Assembly (NCBI RefSeq): GCF_005924265.1
Contig: NZ_VCLB01000004.1
Coordinates: 186,001-250,000, forward strand
Length of the DNA: 64,000 nucleotides
Direction: 5' to 3'
From: Martelella lutilitoris
Lineage (GTDB): Bacteria; Pseudomonadota; Alphaproteobacteria; Rhizobiales; Rhizobiaceae
In this document: positions 18,124 to 26,229 of the stretch, one piece after another
How positions within the stretch are numbered: position 1 is the stretch's first letter
How the letters are laid out: the number at the start of each line of letters is the position of its first letter
Position numbers and translations under genes: made by a program
Notes under the pieces: model-generated
The model's database searches: none
What the model saw: the letters and a program-made list of their open reading frames with translations, nothing else
Told to the model about the DNA's origin: nothing

Positions 18124-19575
18124 ATGCAGAGACAGGCAAACCGCCGCTTCCGTTTGAGCCGGTTCCTCAATGCCGTGATGGTTTTCGCGGCACTCATGAC
18201 CCTCCTCACCGGCCTACCCGTTAACGAGGCCCGCGCCGATTCCAACGACGCGGCCATCGTGATTGACGCCAATACCGGAAAAGTTCTCTACAGCGAGGCG
18301 CCGGACGCGCCGCGCTATCCGGCGTCGCTGACCAAGATGATGACCCTCTACATGCTGTTTGAAGCGCTCGACGAGGGCCGGGTCACGCTCAACACCAAGA
18401 TACCGTTTTCCAAGAACGCGGCAGCGGAGCCGCCGACCAAGCTCGGCATTCCCGCCGGCGGCAGCGTGACGGTCGAAACCGCGATCTACGCGCTCATCAC
18501 CCGCTCGGCCAATGACGTCGCCACCGCGGTCGGCGAATATCTCGGCGGATCGGAGAGCAATTTCGCCGCGATGATGACCAACAAGGCGCATGCCCTCGGC
18601 ATGACGCGCACGACCTATCGCAATGCTCATGGCCTGCCCAACAGCGCACAGAAAACCACGGCTCGCGACCAGGCCCGTCTCGGCATCGCGCTGCGCCAGC
18701 ATTTCCCGGAATATTACCACTATTTCGGCACGCGCAATTTCAAATACGGCAAGTACAATATCGGCAACCACAATCGTCTTCTCGGCCAGGTGAAGGGCGT
18801 CGACGGCATCAAGACCGGCTATACCAACGCTTCGGGGTACAATCTCGCCACCTCCGCCGTTTCCGGCAACCGCTCCATCGTTGCCGTCGTCATGGGCGGC
18901 GCGACCGGGGCAAGCCGCAACCAGTGGGCAACGCGTCTGGTAACGACCTATCTGCCCAAGGCATCCAACGGCCGCGGCGGCAATTTCGTCATCGCCCGTT
19001 CCGACACCATGGTGTTCCCGGACAAGGGCCCGATCCCTTACCCGCGTCCGGCGGCTGACGGCGGCGTCGCGCTCGCCTATGCGGCAAACGACAACGCCGC
19101 GCCGGCCGCTTCGGCGGGTCTCACCGGCGTCCAGGCCGAGCTCGTCTCCAACGTTCCCCTGCCGAGCGAACGCCGTCCGGCCGACAATGACGAGGGGCTG
19201 AGCGTCGAGGACGTGCTGCAAACGGCCGACACTGTCGCCGATGCCGTCGGCGATGCGATCATTCCCGCGGCCCAGGCCTCGGAAAGCGCGCCCGATACCT
19301 CGATCAAGACGGCCTCGATCAGCCAGCCGCGCGGCTGGGTCGTCCAGGTCGGCACCGCCGCAACCGCCGAGGGCGCCCGCGCGCTTTTGACCCGCACACA
19401 GGGCAAGGCCGGCGGCGCGCTGGACAAGTCGCAGCCCTTCGCCCTTGCCTATAACAATGGCGGCCAGGAGATCTACCGCGCCCGCTTCGGCGGCTTCCCC
19501 GACCAGGAAGAGGCGGTCAAGGCCTGCCGCGCGTTGAAGCGCAACGGCGTGAGCTGCTGGGCAAGCCTGCAGTAA
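18124..19575 (+). CDS. D-alanyl-D-alanine carboxypeptidase with C-terminal SPOR domain
   Basis: This 483-residue periplasmic penicillin-binding protein trims the pentapeptide of peptidoglycan. The N-terminus is a signal peptide ending near ARADS. The catalytic motifs are the SxxK at S68-K71 (ASLTKMM), SAN at residues 128-130 and KTG at 230-232 (IKTGYTNASGYN). The last 80 residues form a SPOR domain (GWVVQVGTAATAEGARALL to NGVSCWASLQ), which binds denuded septal glycan and suggests a role at the division site. A rho-independent terminator follows at 19630-19660. Confidence 0.94.
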   Translation: MQRQANRRFRLSRFLNAVMVFAALMTLLTGLPVNEARADSNDAAIVIDANTGKVLYSEAPDAPRYPASLTKMMTLYMLFEALDEGRVTLNTKIPFSKNAAAEPPTKLGIPAGGSVTVETAIYALITRSANDVATAVGEYLGGSESNFAAMMTNKAHALGMTRTTYRNAHGLPNSAQKTTARDQARLGIALRQHFPEYYHYFGTRNFKYGKYNIGNHNRLLGQVKGVDGIKTGYTNASGYNLATSAVSGNRSIVAVVMGGATGASRNQWATRLVTTYLPKASNGRGGNFVIARSDTMVFPDKGPIPYPRPAADGGVALAYAANDNAAPAASAGLTGVQAELVSNVPLPSERRPADNDEGLSVEDVLQTADTVADAVGDAIIPAAQASESAPDTSIKTASISQPRGWVVQVGTAATAEGARALLTRTQGKAGGALDKSQPFALAYNNGGQEIYRARFGGFPDQEEAVKACRALKRNGVSCWASLQ

Positions 19576-19629
19576 ATCCGAAGTTAAAAGCCGGTGCTTC
19601 GATGCACCGGAACAGAAAGCCTGAATAAA

Positions 19630-19660
19630 ACGCCGGTCCGCATCGCAGGCCGGCGTTTTT
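19630..19660 (+). terminator. Rho-independent terminator after the carboxypeptidase gene
   Basis: The stem ACGCCGG/CCGGCGT with a short loop is followed by a run of T residues (TTTTT). It lies 54 bp after the stop codon. Confidence 0.8.
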
Positions 19661-19786
19661 GCGTAAAGGGTTTCGAAAGATTTATCCGCTAGCCTCTTCG
19701 GTAAGGTTTCGGAAAGCAAGAAACGCAATAGCTTTCGGCGCCATGGAAAAGCCCATTATCTGTCCTGCGTAGCGATGGGGATTGAA

Positions 19787-20056
19787 GTGAACAGGAAACA
19801 GCGTTCCGGCATGATGTCAGGCAATATCGAACCCGCAACCGCCCGCCGCAGCGGTTTCAACCCGCTCCACGAGGCCGCCCAGAAACTGGCCGAATATGCG
19901 CGTTTCCAGGGCCGCTACAAGGCCAGGGAGCTTGTCGGTCTCCTGACAAGCCAGGGAGACCGTGCAGCCCGCGCCGTCCAGCCCTCAGCCCGCATTCACC
20001 TCTATATCCGCGCCGACCGCGACGGACGCGCGCCGGTCAACCTCAGACTGCGCTGA
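19787..20056 (+). CDS. Hypothetical small basic protein
   Basis: I do not recognise this 89-residue protein. It is basic, without a signal peptide or membrane span, and is rich in Arg and Ala. The middle has a helical segment (NPLHEAAQKLAEYARFQGRY). I chose the GTG at 19787, behind GGGGA with five bases to spare; ATG codons exist upstream (19775) and downstream (19811). It lies alone between two terminators and uses normal high-GC codons. Function unknown. Confidence 0.55.
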   Translation: MNRKQRSGMMSGNIEPATARRSGFNPLHEAAQKLAEYARFQGRYKARELVGLLTSQGDRAARAVQPSARIHLYIRADRDGRAPVNLRLR

Positions 20057-20080
20057 CGGTTTCTTTCGGGGACAGGCATG

Positions 20081-20108
20081 AAAAAAAGGCGCCGCGCGGC
20101 GCCTTTTG
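20081..20108. terminator. Bidirectional rho-independent terminator
   Basis: A perfect 16-base palindrome, GGCGCCGCGCGGCGCC (20088-20103), is preceded by seven As and followed by TTTT. It lies between the convergent hypothetical gene and the OmpA lipoprotein gene and can serve both. Confidence 0.85.
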
Positions 20109-20137
20109 TCGTTTCGGCAAGCCTTTCAGGGCCTGCG

Positions 20138-20788
20138 TCACATCTTGACGGCGGAGATCTGGATCTCGACGCGCCGGTTCTGCGCCCGGCCTTCCGGCGT
20201 CGCATTGGATGCGATCGGGTTGGACGGTCCGAAGCCAACGGCGGAGATGCGATTGGCACTGACGCCCGACTGAACCAGATAGTTGCCGACGCTGTTGGCG
20301 CGGTCCTGCGACAGTCTCTGGTTATACTCGACCGAACCGGTCGAATCCGTATAGCCGTTCACATTGACCGCGGTGCGGTCATATTTGCGCAGCACCGTCG
20401 AAACCGCATTCAGCGTCGAGTAGAAGTTCGGCAGGATCGTGTACCCGTCCGTCGGGAAGGTGACGTTGCCCGGCATGATCAGCGTCAGCATGTCGCCATT
20501 GCGGACAACCGAAACGCCGGTACCGGCCAGAGCCTGGCGGAATTCGCGTTCCTGGCTGTCCATATAGGCGCCAATGCCGCCGCCGGCGATCGCGCCGATC
20601 GCGCCGCCGATCGCCGCGCCCTTGGCGTCGCCGCCAACGGCAAGACCTGCCAGCGCGCCGAGCGCGCCGCCGGCGAGCGCGCCGGTTCCGGTATTGTTGT
20701 TGACGGTCTGTCCCGAATAGGGGTCCGTGGTCGTGCAGCCGGCAAGAAACGCAACGCTTACCGCAGCAATGGTCATTTTCTTCAGCAT
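20138..20788 (-). CDS. OmpA-like lipoprotein with glycine zipper
   Basis: This 216-residue protein begins with a lipoprotein signal peptide and lipobox (AVSVAFLAGC, Cys at about residue 18). A Gly/Ala-rich glycine-zipper segment follows at about residues 36-75 (ALAGGALGALAGLAVGGDAK). The C-terminal OmpA domain binds peptidoglycan: VNVNGYTDSTGSVEYNQRLS, then GFGPSNPIASNATPEGRAQN and RRVEI. It resembles YiaD-type proteins. It lies 142 bp downstream of a shorter paralogue on the same strand and likely shares its role at the outer membrane. Confidence 0.9.
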   Translation of the reverse strand: MLKKMTIAAVSVAFLAGCTTTDPYSGQTVNNNTGTGALAGGALGALAGLAVGGDAKGAAIGGAIGAIAGGGIGAYMDSQEREFRQALAGTGVSVVRNGDMLTLIMPGNVTFPTDGYTILPNFYSTLNAVSTVLRKYDRTAVNVNGYTDSTGSVEYNQRLSQDRANSVGNYLVQSGVSANRISAVGFGPSNPIASNATPEGRAQNRRVEIQISAVKM

Positions 20789-20930
20789 GATGTCCCTCGA
20801 ATAAGAAAAGCCTTAAACAATCTCAAGCCGCCTCATTGCGGCATTGATATGGCAAAGCCGCCGCGCGAGAACGGCGGTGACGCAAAGATATTCCTCCGGG
20901 TCACCGCCTTCATCCCTTGACCAATGATGC

Positions 20931-21521
20931 TCAGTTGGTCGCTGCCGCCATTTGATCCGCCGCCGGCGGGGGCGCGATGCGGATCTCGACACGGCGGTTT
21001 TGTGCGCGGCCGTCGGCCGTGTCGTTGGATGCCACCGGATCAGCCTTGCCGTAGCCCACCGGCATGATGCGCTGCGGGCTGACGCCGCGCTGGATCAGCG
21101 CGCCGGCAACGGCATTGGCGCGCTGCTGCGAGAGCTTGAGGTTATAGGCGTCCGAACCGGTCGAATCGGTATAGCCGTTCACGTCGATATCGGTGGCGTT
21201 ATACTTCTGCAGAAGACCGGCAACGACGGAAAGAGAAGGGCCGAAGGACGGAACGATCTCGGCGCTGTCGGTAGCAAAGGTGATGCTCGAATCGAAGACC
21301 AGCGCGATATATTTCGGCGTGCGCACGATGGTAACGCCGGCGCCTTCGAGCTGCTGGCGCATCTCGGCTTCCTGGCGGTCCATATAGGCCGTCGGATCGC
21401 TGACGGAAATATTGGTGACCGATACTTCCTCGGGCGCCTGATTCACGCTGTTCTGCGTGTTGGCCGCGCAGCCGGCAAGCAGTGCGGTTGCGAAGATGGC
21501 CGTGAGTAACTTGGCTTTCAT
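20931..21521 (-). CDS. OmpA-like lipoprotein (paralogue)
   Basis: This 196-residue protein starts with a lipoprotein signal (MKAKLLTAIFATALLAGCAA, lipobox LLAGC). Unlike its neighbour it lacks the glycine zipper. The C-terminal OmpA domain has IDVNGYTDSTGSDAYNLKLS, VGYGKADPVASNDTADGRAQ and RRVEI. I chose the ATG at 21521; the frame extends upstream to 21563 without a signal peptide. It shares most of its domain with the next gene, so the pair arose by duplication. Confidence 0.9.
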   Translation of the reverse strand: MKAKLLTAIFATALLAGCAANTQNSVNQAPEEVSVTNISVSDPTAYMDRQEAEMRQQLEGAGVTIVRTPKYIALVFDSSITFATDSAEIVPSFGPSLSVVAGLLQKYNATDIDVNGYTDSTGSDAYNLKLSQQRANAVAGALIQRGVSPQRIMPVGYGKADPVASNDTADGRAQNRRVEIRIAPPPAADQMAAATN

Positions 21522-21649
21522 GTTTCCCCCTTCAGGATTATCGGAATCGGACGCGCCGATCATTACGTTGAATATCTATATCAACAGTATGGTGTCTGAT
21601 TTAGCAAGTTTTTCCACGGAAACAGAAGCGGATACCCACGCTTTCAAGG

Positions 21650-24600
21650 TCAGTGAGAGATCGACGCCGCCTCGTGCATTTCCGCATTGAGACGCCGCTC
21701 CTCATCCGCCTTCGGTTTCGAGAAGCGCGCAAGGAGATAATAGGCGACCGGCGTAACGTAGAGCGTGACAATGGTGGCAAGGCCGAGCCCGCCGACGATC
21801 ACCCAGCCGAGCGCGATGCGCGCCTCTGCGCCCGCGCCGGAGGCGGCAACCAGCGGAATGCCGCCGAGCACGGTGGAGATCATCGTCATCATCACCGGCC
21901 GGAGCCGGAGCATGGTCGCATGTTCGATCGCATCGCGCACGCTCTCGCCGCGATCCCTGAGCTGGTTGGCGAATTCGACGATCAGGATGCCGTTCTTCGC
22001 CATCACGCCGATCAGAAGCACGAGGCCGATCTGCGAATAGATATTGAGGCTGGTCCCGGTCAGAAGCATGGCGATGAAGGCGCATCCAATGCCGAAGGGC
22101 ACAGTCGCCAGAATGATCAGGGCGCTCCAAACGCTTTCGAACTGGGCGGCAAGCACGAGGAAGACGATGATGATCGCAAAGCCGAACACCATGCCCATGC
22201 CTGACTCATTCTCGTCGAGCGCAGCGGCTTCGGCCTGCGCCTCGACATGGGCGCCGGGCGGCAGAAGCGGCTCGGCAAGCTCCAGAAGGCGCTGATAGGC
22301 ATCGCCCAACGCCACGCCGGGCCCGAGGCTCGATGACAGCGAAACGGCGGCCTGCTGCTGCTCGCGCTCCAGCGTCGGCGCGATGGATTTCTCCTCCAGC
22401 GTGGCGATGGTCGACAGCGGCACGATGCGGCCGTCGCCGGTGCGCAGGAAAATATTCCGCAAATCACTTGGATCGTCGACCTTGCGCGTGTCGGCGCGGA
22501 TCTGGACATCGTAGGAGTCGCCATCAATGAACACTTCGCCGACCGAACGACCGTCAAGCAGCGCCATCAAAGCCTGGGAAAGCCCGCCGATATCGATGCC
22601 GAGATCGGCCGCGCGGCGGCGATCGAGCGTGAGGGCGAGCTGCGCCTGCGTCGCCTCCTCGGAAAGGCGCGGCGCCGAGAACATCGGATCGGCCTCCATC
22701 GCCTCGACCAGCGCGCTCGCGGCGTCCGTCAGCCGTTCATGGCTGGAGCCGACAAGGGCGACGGAGAGCCCGTTGCCGGCGCCGCGGATATTGAGCGAGT
22801 TCGGCTGGAAGGCGAAGGCGCGCACGGCCGGAATGCTGCCGGAGGCCGCATTCACGTCGCGGGCGATCTGGTCCTGCGTGCGCTCGCGGTCCGCCCAGGG
22901 CGCAAGCGACATGACGACGAAGCCGCTGTTGGTGTTGCTGCCGAAACCGGAAATCGAGAAGACGCTCTCGATCTCGCCGCTGTCGATCAGCGGCTGGAGC
23001 TTTTCCTCCACCTGCTGGATGCGGTCGCGGGTATAATCGAGGCTGACGCCCTGGGGCGCTGAGACCCGCATCATCAGCATCGACCGATCCTCGCGCGGCA
23101 GAAGCTCGGTGGTGAGGTTGGCATAGGCGAGATAGGCCCCGAAAACCAGCAGGCCGGCGAGCGACAGGAGCACCAGCGGCGCGGCCAGCACCCAGCCGAG
23201 CGTCACGGCATAGAACCGCGCAAGGGCCGTGCCGAAGCGGGCGACCGGCCCCGGTTTCTGATCCTTGTGGCTCACCAGAATGCGCGATGCCAGCATCGGG
23301 CAGAGCGTCAGCGCCACGAAGGACGACAGCATCACGGCAAAGGCCAGCACAAAGCCGAATTCGCGGAACAGCCCGCCCGCCTGCCCCGGCAGGAAGGAGA
23401 GCGGCACGAATACCGCGGCAAGGGTTGCCGTCGTGGTGATGACGGCGAAGAACACCTGGCGCGTGCCGAGCACGGCAGCCGCGCGCGGGCCCATGCCGTT
23501 TGCCCTGAGACGCACGATGTTTTCCAGAACCACGATCGCGTCATCGACGACCATGCCGGTCGCCAGCACGATTGCCAGAAGCGTGAGGATATTGACGGAG
23601 AAGCCCGCGACATAGATCGCGGCCAGCGTGCCGACCAGCGCCACCGGCAGGGTGATCGCCGGAATGATGGTGGCACGCCAGTCACGCAGGAAGACATAGA
23701 TGATGGCGACGACAATCATCGCCGCGAGGATGAGCGAGCGGACAACTTCCTCGATCGAGCCGGAAATGAACACGGCGTCGTCGCTCGACACCTTGATTGT
23801 CGTGCCCTCGGGCAGGTTCGGCGCGATCTCGTTGACGACCCGGTGGACGCCTTCGGAGATTTCCAGCGTATTCGACTTCGCCTGGCGGATGATGCCGAGC
23901 CCGATGCCGGGCTGACCATTATAGCGCAGCGCCGTTGCCGCCGTATCCGGTCCGAAGACGACGGTGGCGACATCGCCGAGACGGACATTCTCGGCCACGC
24001 GGATATCGGCAAACTCTTCCGGCGTGGTGATATCGGCCGTGGCGCGCACGCCGAGCGCCTGGGTGGTGCTGGTCAGCGAGCCCGCCGGCACATCCCAGGA
24101 GATATCGGACAGCGCCGACGTCAGGTCGGCCACCGAGAGGCCGCGGCTGGCAAGGGCGGCCTGGTTAATATCGATGCGGAAGATTTTTTCCCGCTCGCCG
24201 TAAACGGCGACGTCGGCCACGCCGGGCACGGCCGCGAAACGGTCCTCGATCTCGTCGCTGACAAGTTCCGTCAGGTCGTCGATATCGAGTGTCGAGGAGG
24301 TGATCGCCAAACGGACCACCGGCTGGGCATCGGAATCCGCCTTGACGATGCTCGGCTCGTCGGCGTCATCGGGCAATTGTCCCTCGACCCGGCCGACGGC
24401 ATCGCGCACATCCATGGAGGCGACGTTGATATCCGTATCCTTGCTGAACTCGAGCGTCACGCGGCTCGAGCCGGTGGAGGACCGGGAGGACATCGACTGA
24501 AGGCCGGGAACGCGCGCCACCGCGCCCTCGATGACATTGGTCACCTCGCGGTCGACCGTCTCGGGCGCGGCGCCCGAAAAGGTGGTGCGCACGGTGATGA

Positions 24601-24841
24601 CCGGCTGGTCGACATCGGGCAGTTCACGCACCTCGACGCCGAAAAAGGCGGCGAGACCGGCAACCACGATCAGGGCGTTGAAGACGGCCGCAAGAATGGG
24701 CCTGCGCACAAAGAGCGCGGTAAAGCCGTGCTCGCTCTCATGCTCGGCAATCGCCTTTTCCGCCTCGCTGCGCGCATCGCTCGACTGGTTTTCGACCGCC
24801 GTCACTTCGCCGGGCGTCTTGTCGTTTTCGCGGTCGCTCAT
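21650..24841 (-). CDS. RND efflux transporter permease
   Basis: This 1063-residue inner-membrane protein is the proton-driven pump of a tripartite efflux system. It has the RND layout of 12 spans and two large periplasmic loops. The charged span-4 motif GMVVDDAIVVLENIVRLRAN carries the Asp pair that relays protons. The N-terminal hydrophilic stretch of about 40 residues is longer than in AcrB. The start overlaps the adaptor gene by four bases. No outer-membrane channel gene or regulator lies next to the pair. Substrates cannot be read from sequence. Confidence 0.92.
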   Translation of the reverse strand: MSDRENDKTPGEVTAVENQSSDARSEAEKAIAEHESEHGFTALFVRRPILAAVFNALIVVAGLAAFFGVEVRELPDVDQPVITVRTTFSGAAPETVDREVTNVIEGAVARVPGLQSMSSRSSTGSSRVTLEFSKDTDINVASMDVRDAVGRVEGQLPDDADEPSIVKADSDAQPVVRLAITSSTLDIDDLTELVSDEIEDRFAAVPGVADVAVYGEREKIFRIDINQAALASRGLSVADLTSALSDISWDVPAGSLTSTTQALGVRATADITTPEEFADIRVAENVRLGDVATVVFGPDTAATALRYNGQPGIGLGIIRQAKSNTLEISEGVHRVVNEIAPNLPEGTTIKVSSDDAVFISGSIEEVVRSLILAAMIVVAIIYVFLRDWRATIIPAITLPVALVGTLAAIYVAGFSVNILTLLAIVLATGMVVDDAIVVLENIVRLRANGMGPRAAAVLGTRQVFFAVITTTATLAAVFVPLSFLPGQAGGLFREFGFVLAFAVMLSSFVALTLCPMLASRILVSHKDQKPGPVARFGTALARFYAVTLGWVLAAPLVLLSLAGLLVFGAYLAYANLTTELLPREDRSMLMMRVSAPQGVSLDYTRDRIQQVEEKLQPLIDSGEIESVFSISGFGSNTNSGFVVMSLAPWADRERTQDQIARDVNAASGSIPAVRAFAFQPNSLNIRGAGNGLSVALVGSSHERLTDAASALVEAMEADPMFSAPRLSEEATQAQLALTLDRRRAADLGIDIGGLSQALMALLDGRSVGEVFIDGDSYDVQIRADTRKVDDPSDLRNIFLRTGDGRIVPLSTIATLEEKSIAPTLEREQQQAAVSLSSSLGPGVALGDAYQRLLELAEPLLPPGAHVEAQAEAAALDENESGMGMVFGFAIIIVFLVLAAQFESVWSALIILATVPFGIGCAFIAMLLTGTSLNIYSQIGLVLLIGVMAKNGILIVEFANQLRDRGESVRDAIEHATMLRLRPVMMTMISTVLGGIPLVAASGAGAEARIALGWVIVGGLGLATIVTLYVTPVAYYLLARFSKPKADEERRLNAEMHEAASISH

Positions 24842-25977
24842 GATGCGGTCTCCGCGCTTTCGCGTTTCGGAGCACCGGAGGTTACGTCGCTGACGGAAGC
24901 CCCCTCGCGCAGGCGCTGGATGCCCTCGATGATGACACTATCCCCCTCGCCCAGTTCGGCATCGACCAGCACCACATCGGGATCGCGCTGAATGATGCGC
25001 ACCCGCGTCTTGGTCGATTTGCCGTCGACGAACTGCCAGACATAGGCCCCGTCGGAATCCCACTGGATCGCAAGCGGGTCGACGGCCGGATAGACATCGC
25101 CTGGAAAGCGCATGGACACGTCAAAGGACATGCCAGCGCGCAGCGCGTCATCCTCATTTTCGAGCCGCGCGCGCACCATGAAGGTGCGGCTTGCCGCGTC
25201 GATGCGGTTGTCGACGGCCTGGACCTCGCCTTCGAAGACCTGCTGGGGCGCTGAAACGAGGCTCGCCTCCACCGGCGCGCCGGAACGGATCGCAGTCGCG
25301 AAACGCTCTGGCACGGAAAAGTCGACGAGGATCGAGGACCGGTCGTCAATGGTGACAATCTCCGAAGAGGTCGTAACGTAATCCCCCACATTGACCGGAA
25401 CGATGCCGGCGACACCGTCGATCGGCGCAACGATGCGGCGGCGCGCGAGATCGAGCTCGGCAGCCTCGAGGTCAAGTTCGGCCGATCGCTCGGCGATTTC
25501 GGCATTATAGACCTCAAGATCGGAGATCGCCGATTTGATCCGGCGATTGACATCGGCCTGGCGGGTGGCGCTTTCGAGCGCGACCTCGGCAAGGTTGCGG
25601 GCGAGCACCTGTTCGCGGTCATCAAGCACCGCGATGACATCGCCCTTCTTGACCATGTCACCGGAGGAAAGATTGAGTTCGGTGATCGTCCCTGCCTCTT
25701 CGGGCAGCACGGTGACCGAACGGATCGCCTCTCCGCTGCCGATCGCCGTCAATTCATCGTTCACGGTGCCCGTCGTCACCGGCGCGGTCACGACCTGTAT
25801 GCCGCCGCCTGAGAACCCGCCGGGGGCGCGTCCGCCGTTGCCGGCGGTCGGTTTCGCCTCCAGTATGCCATAGGACGTCAGCACCTCTCGCCCCCCGGGC
25901 GCCAGGAAAAGCCAGGCCGCGGACCCGATCGCCAGAAGACAAACGCTGACGGCAACCTGTTGGTAGAAACGCATCAA
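24838..25977 (-). CDS. RND efflux periplasmic adaptor (membrane fusion protein)
   Basis: This 379-residue protein joins the RND pump to an outer-membrane channel. It has an N-terminal membrane anchor (VAVSVCLLAIGSAAWLFLAP). A lipoyl/hairpin domain (SGDMVKKGDVIAVLDDREQV) and an alpha-helical hairpin follow. The beta-barrel portion includes ARRRIVAPIDGVAGIVPVNV and MVRARLENEDDALRAGMSF. A second ATG one codon in is equally possible. The stop overlaps the permease start, so the two are made as one unit. The promoter region is divergent from the uvrD-like helicase gene. Confidence 0.92.
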   Translation of the reverse strand: MMRFYQQVAVSVCLLAIGSAAWLFLAPGGREVLTSYGILEAKPTAGNGGRAPGGFSGGGIQVVTAPVTTGTVNDELTAIGSGEAIRSVTVLPEEAGTITELNLSSGDMVKKGDVIAVLDDREQVLARNLAEVALESATRQADVNRRIKSAISDLEVYNAEIAERSAELDLEAAELDLARRRIVAPIDGVAGIVPVNVGDYVTTSSEIVTIDDRSSILVDFSVPERFATAIRSGAPVEASLVSAPQQVFEGEVQAVDNRIDAASRTFMVRARLENEDDALRAGMSFDVSMRFPGDVYPAVDPLAIQWDSDGAYVWQFVDGKSTKTRVRIIQRDPDVVLVDAELGEGDSVIIEGIQRLREGASVSDVTSGAPKRESAETAS

Positions 25978-26229
25978 AAACCCCGGTTTTCAAGAAGATG
26001 CCGAAAATGGCGGCGTGCGGAAAGAAAAAAGAATATGAGTGGAATTATCCAGATCACCCGGCCCACTGCAAGCAGAGGAATCAAACCTCACCAAATTGTA
26101 ATGTTCCGGCCCCTTCATCGCCTTGGTTGCGGCGCGTTTTCGGCTAGGAAGGACCATCGTCTGTGCATATTTTGTTCTCATTTCGATGCATGCCTTCACC
26201 TTTCCCCCTCAAGCCACTAGATTGGCGCC

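Noticed and set aside
25960-26220. Possible small plus-strand gene between the adaptor and helicase genes
   Set aside because: No ribosome binding site, no motif, and the region must hold divergent promoters.
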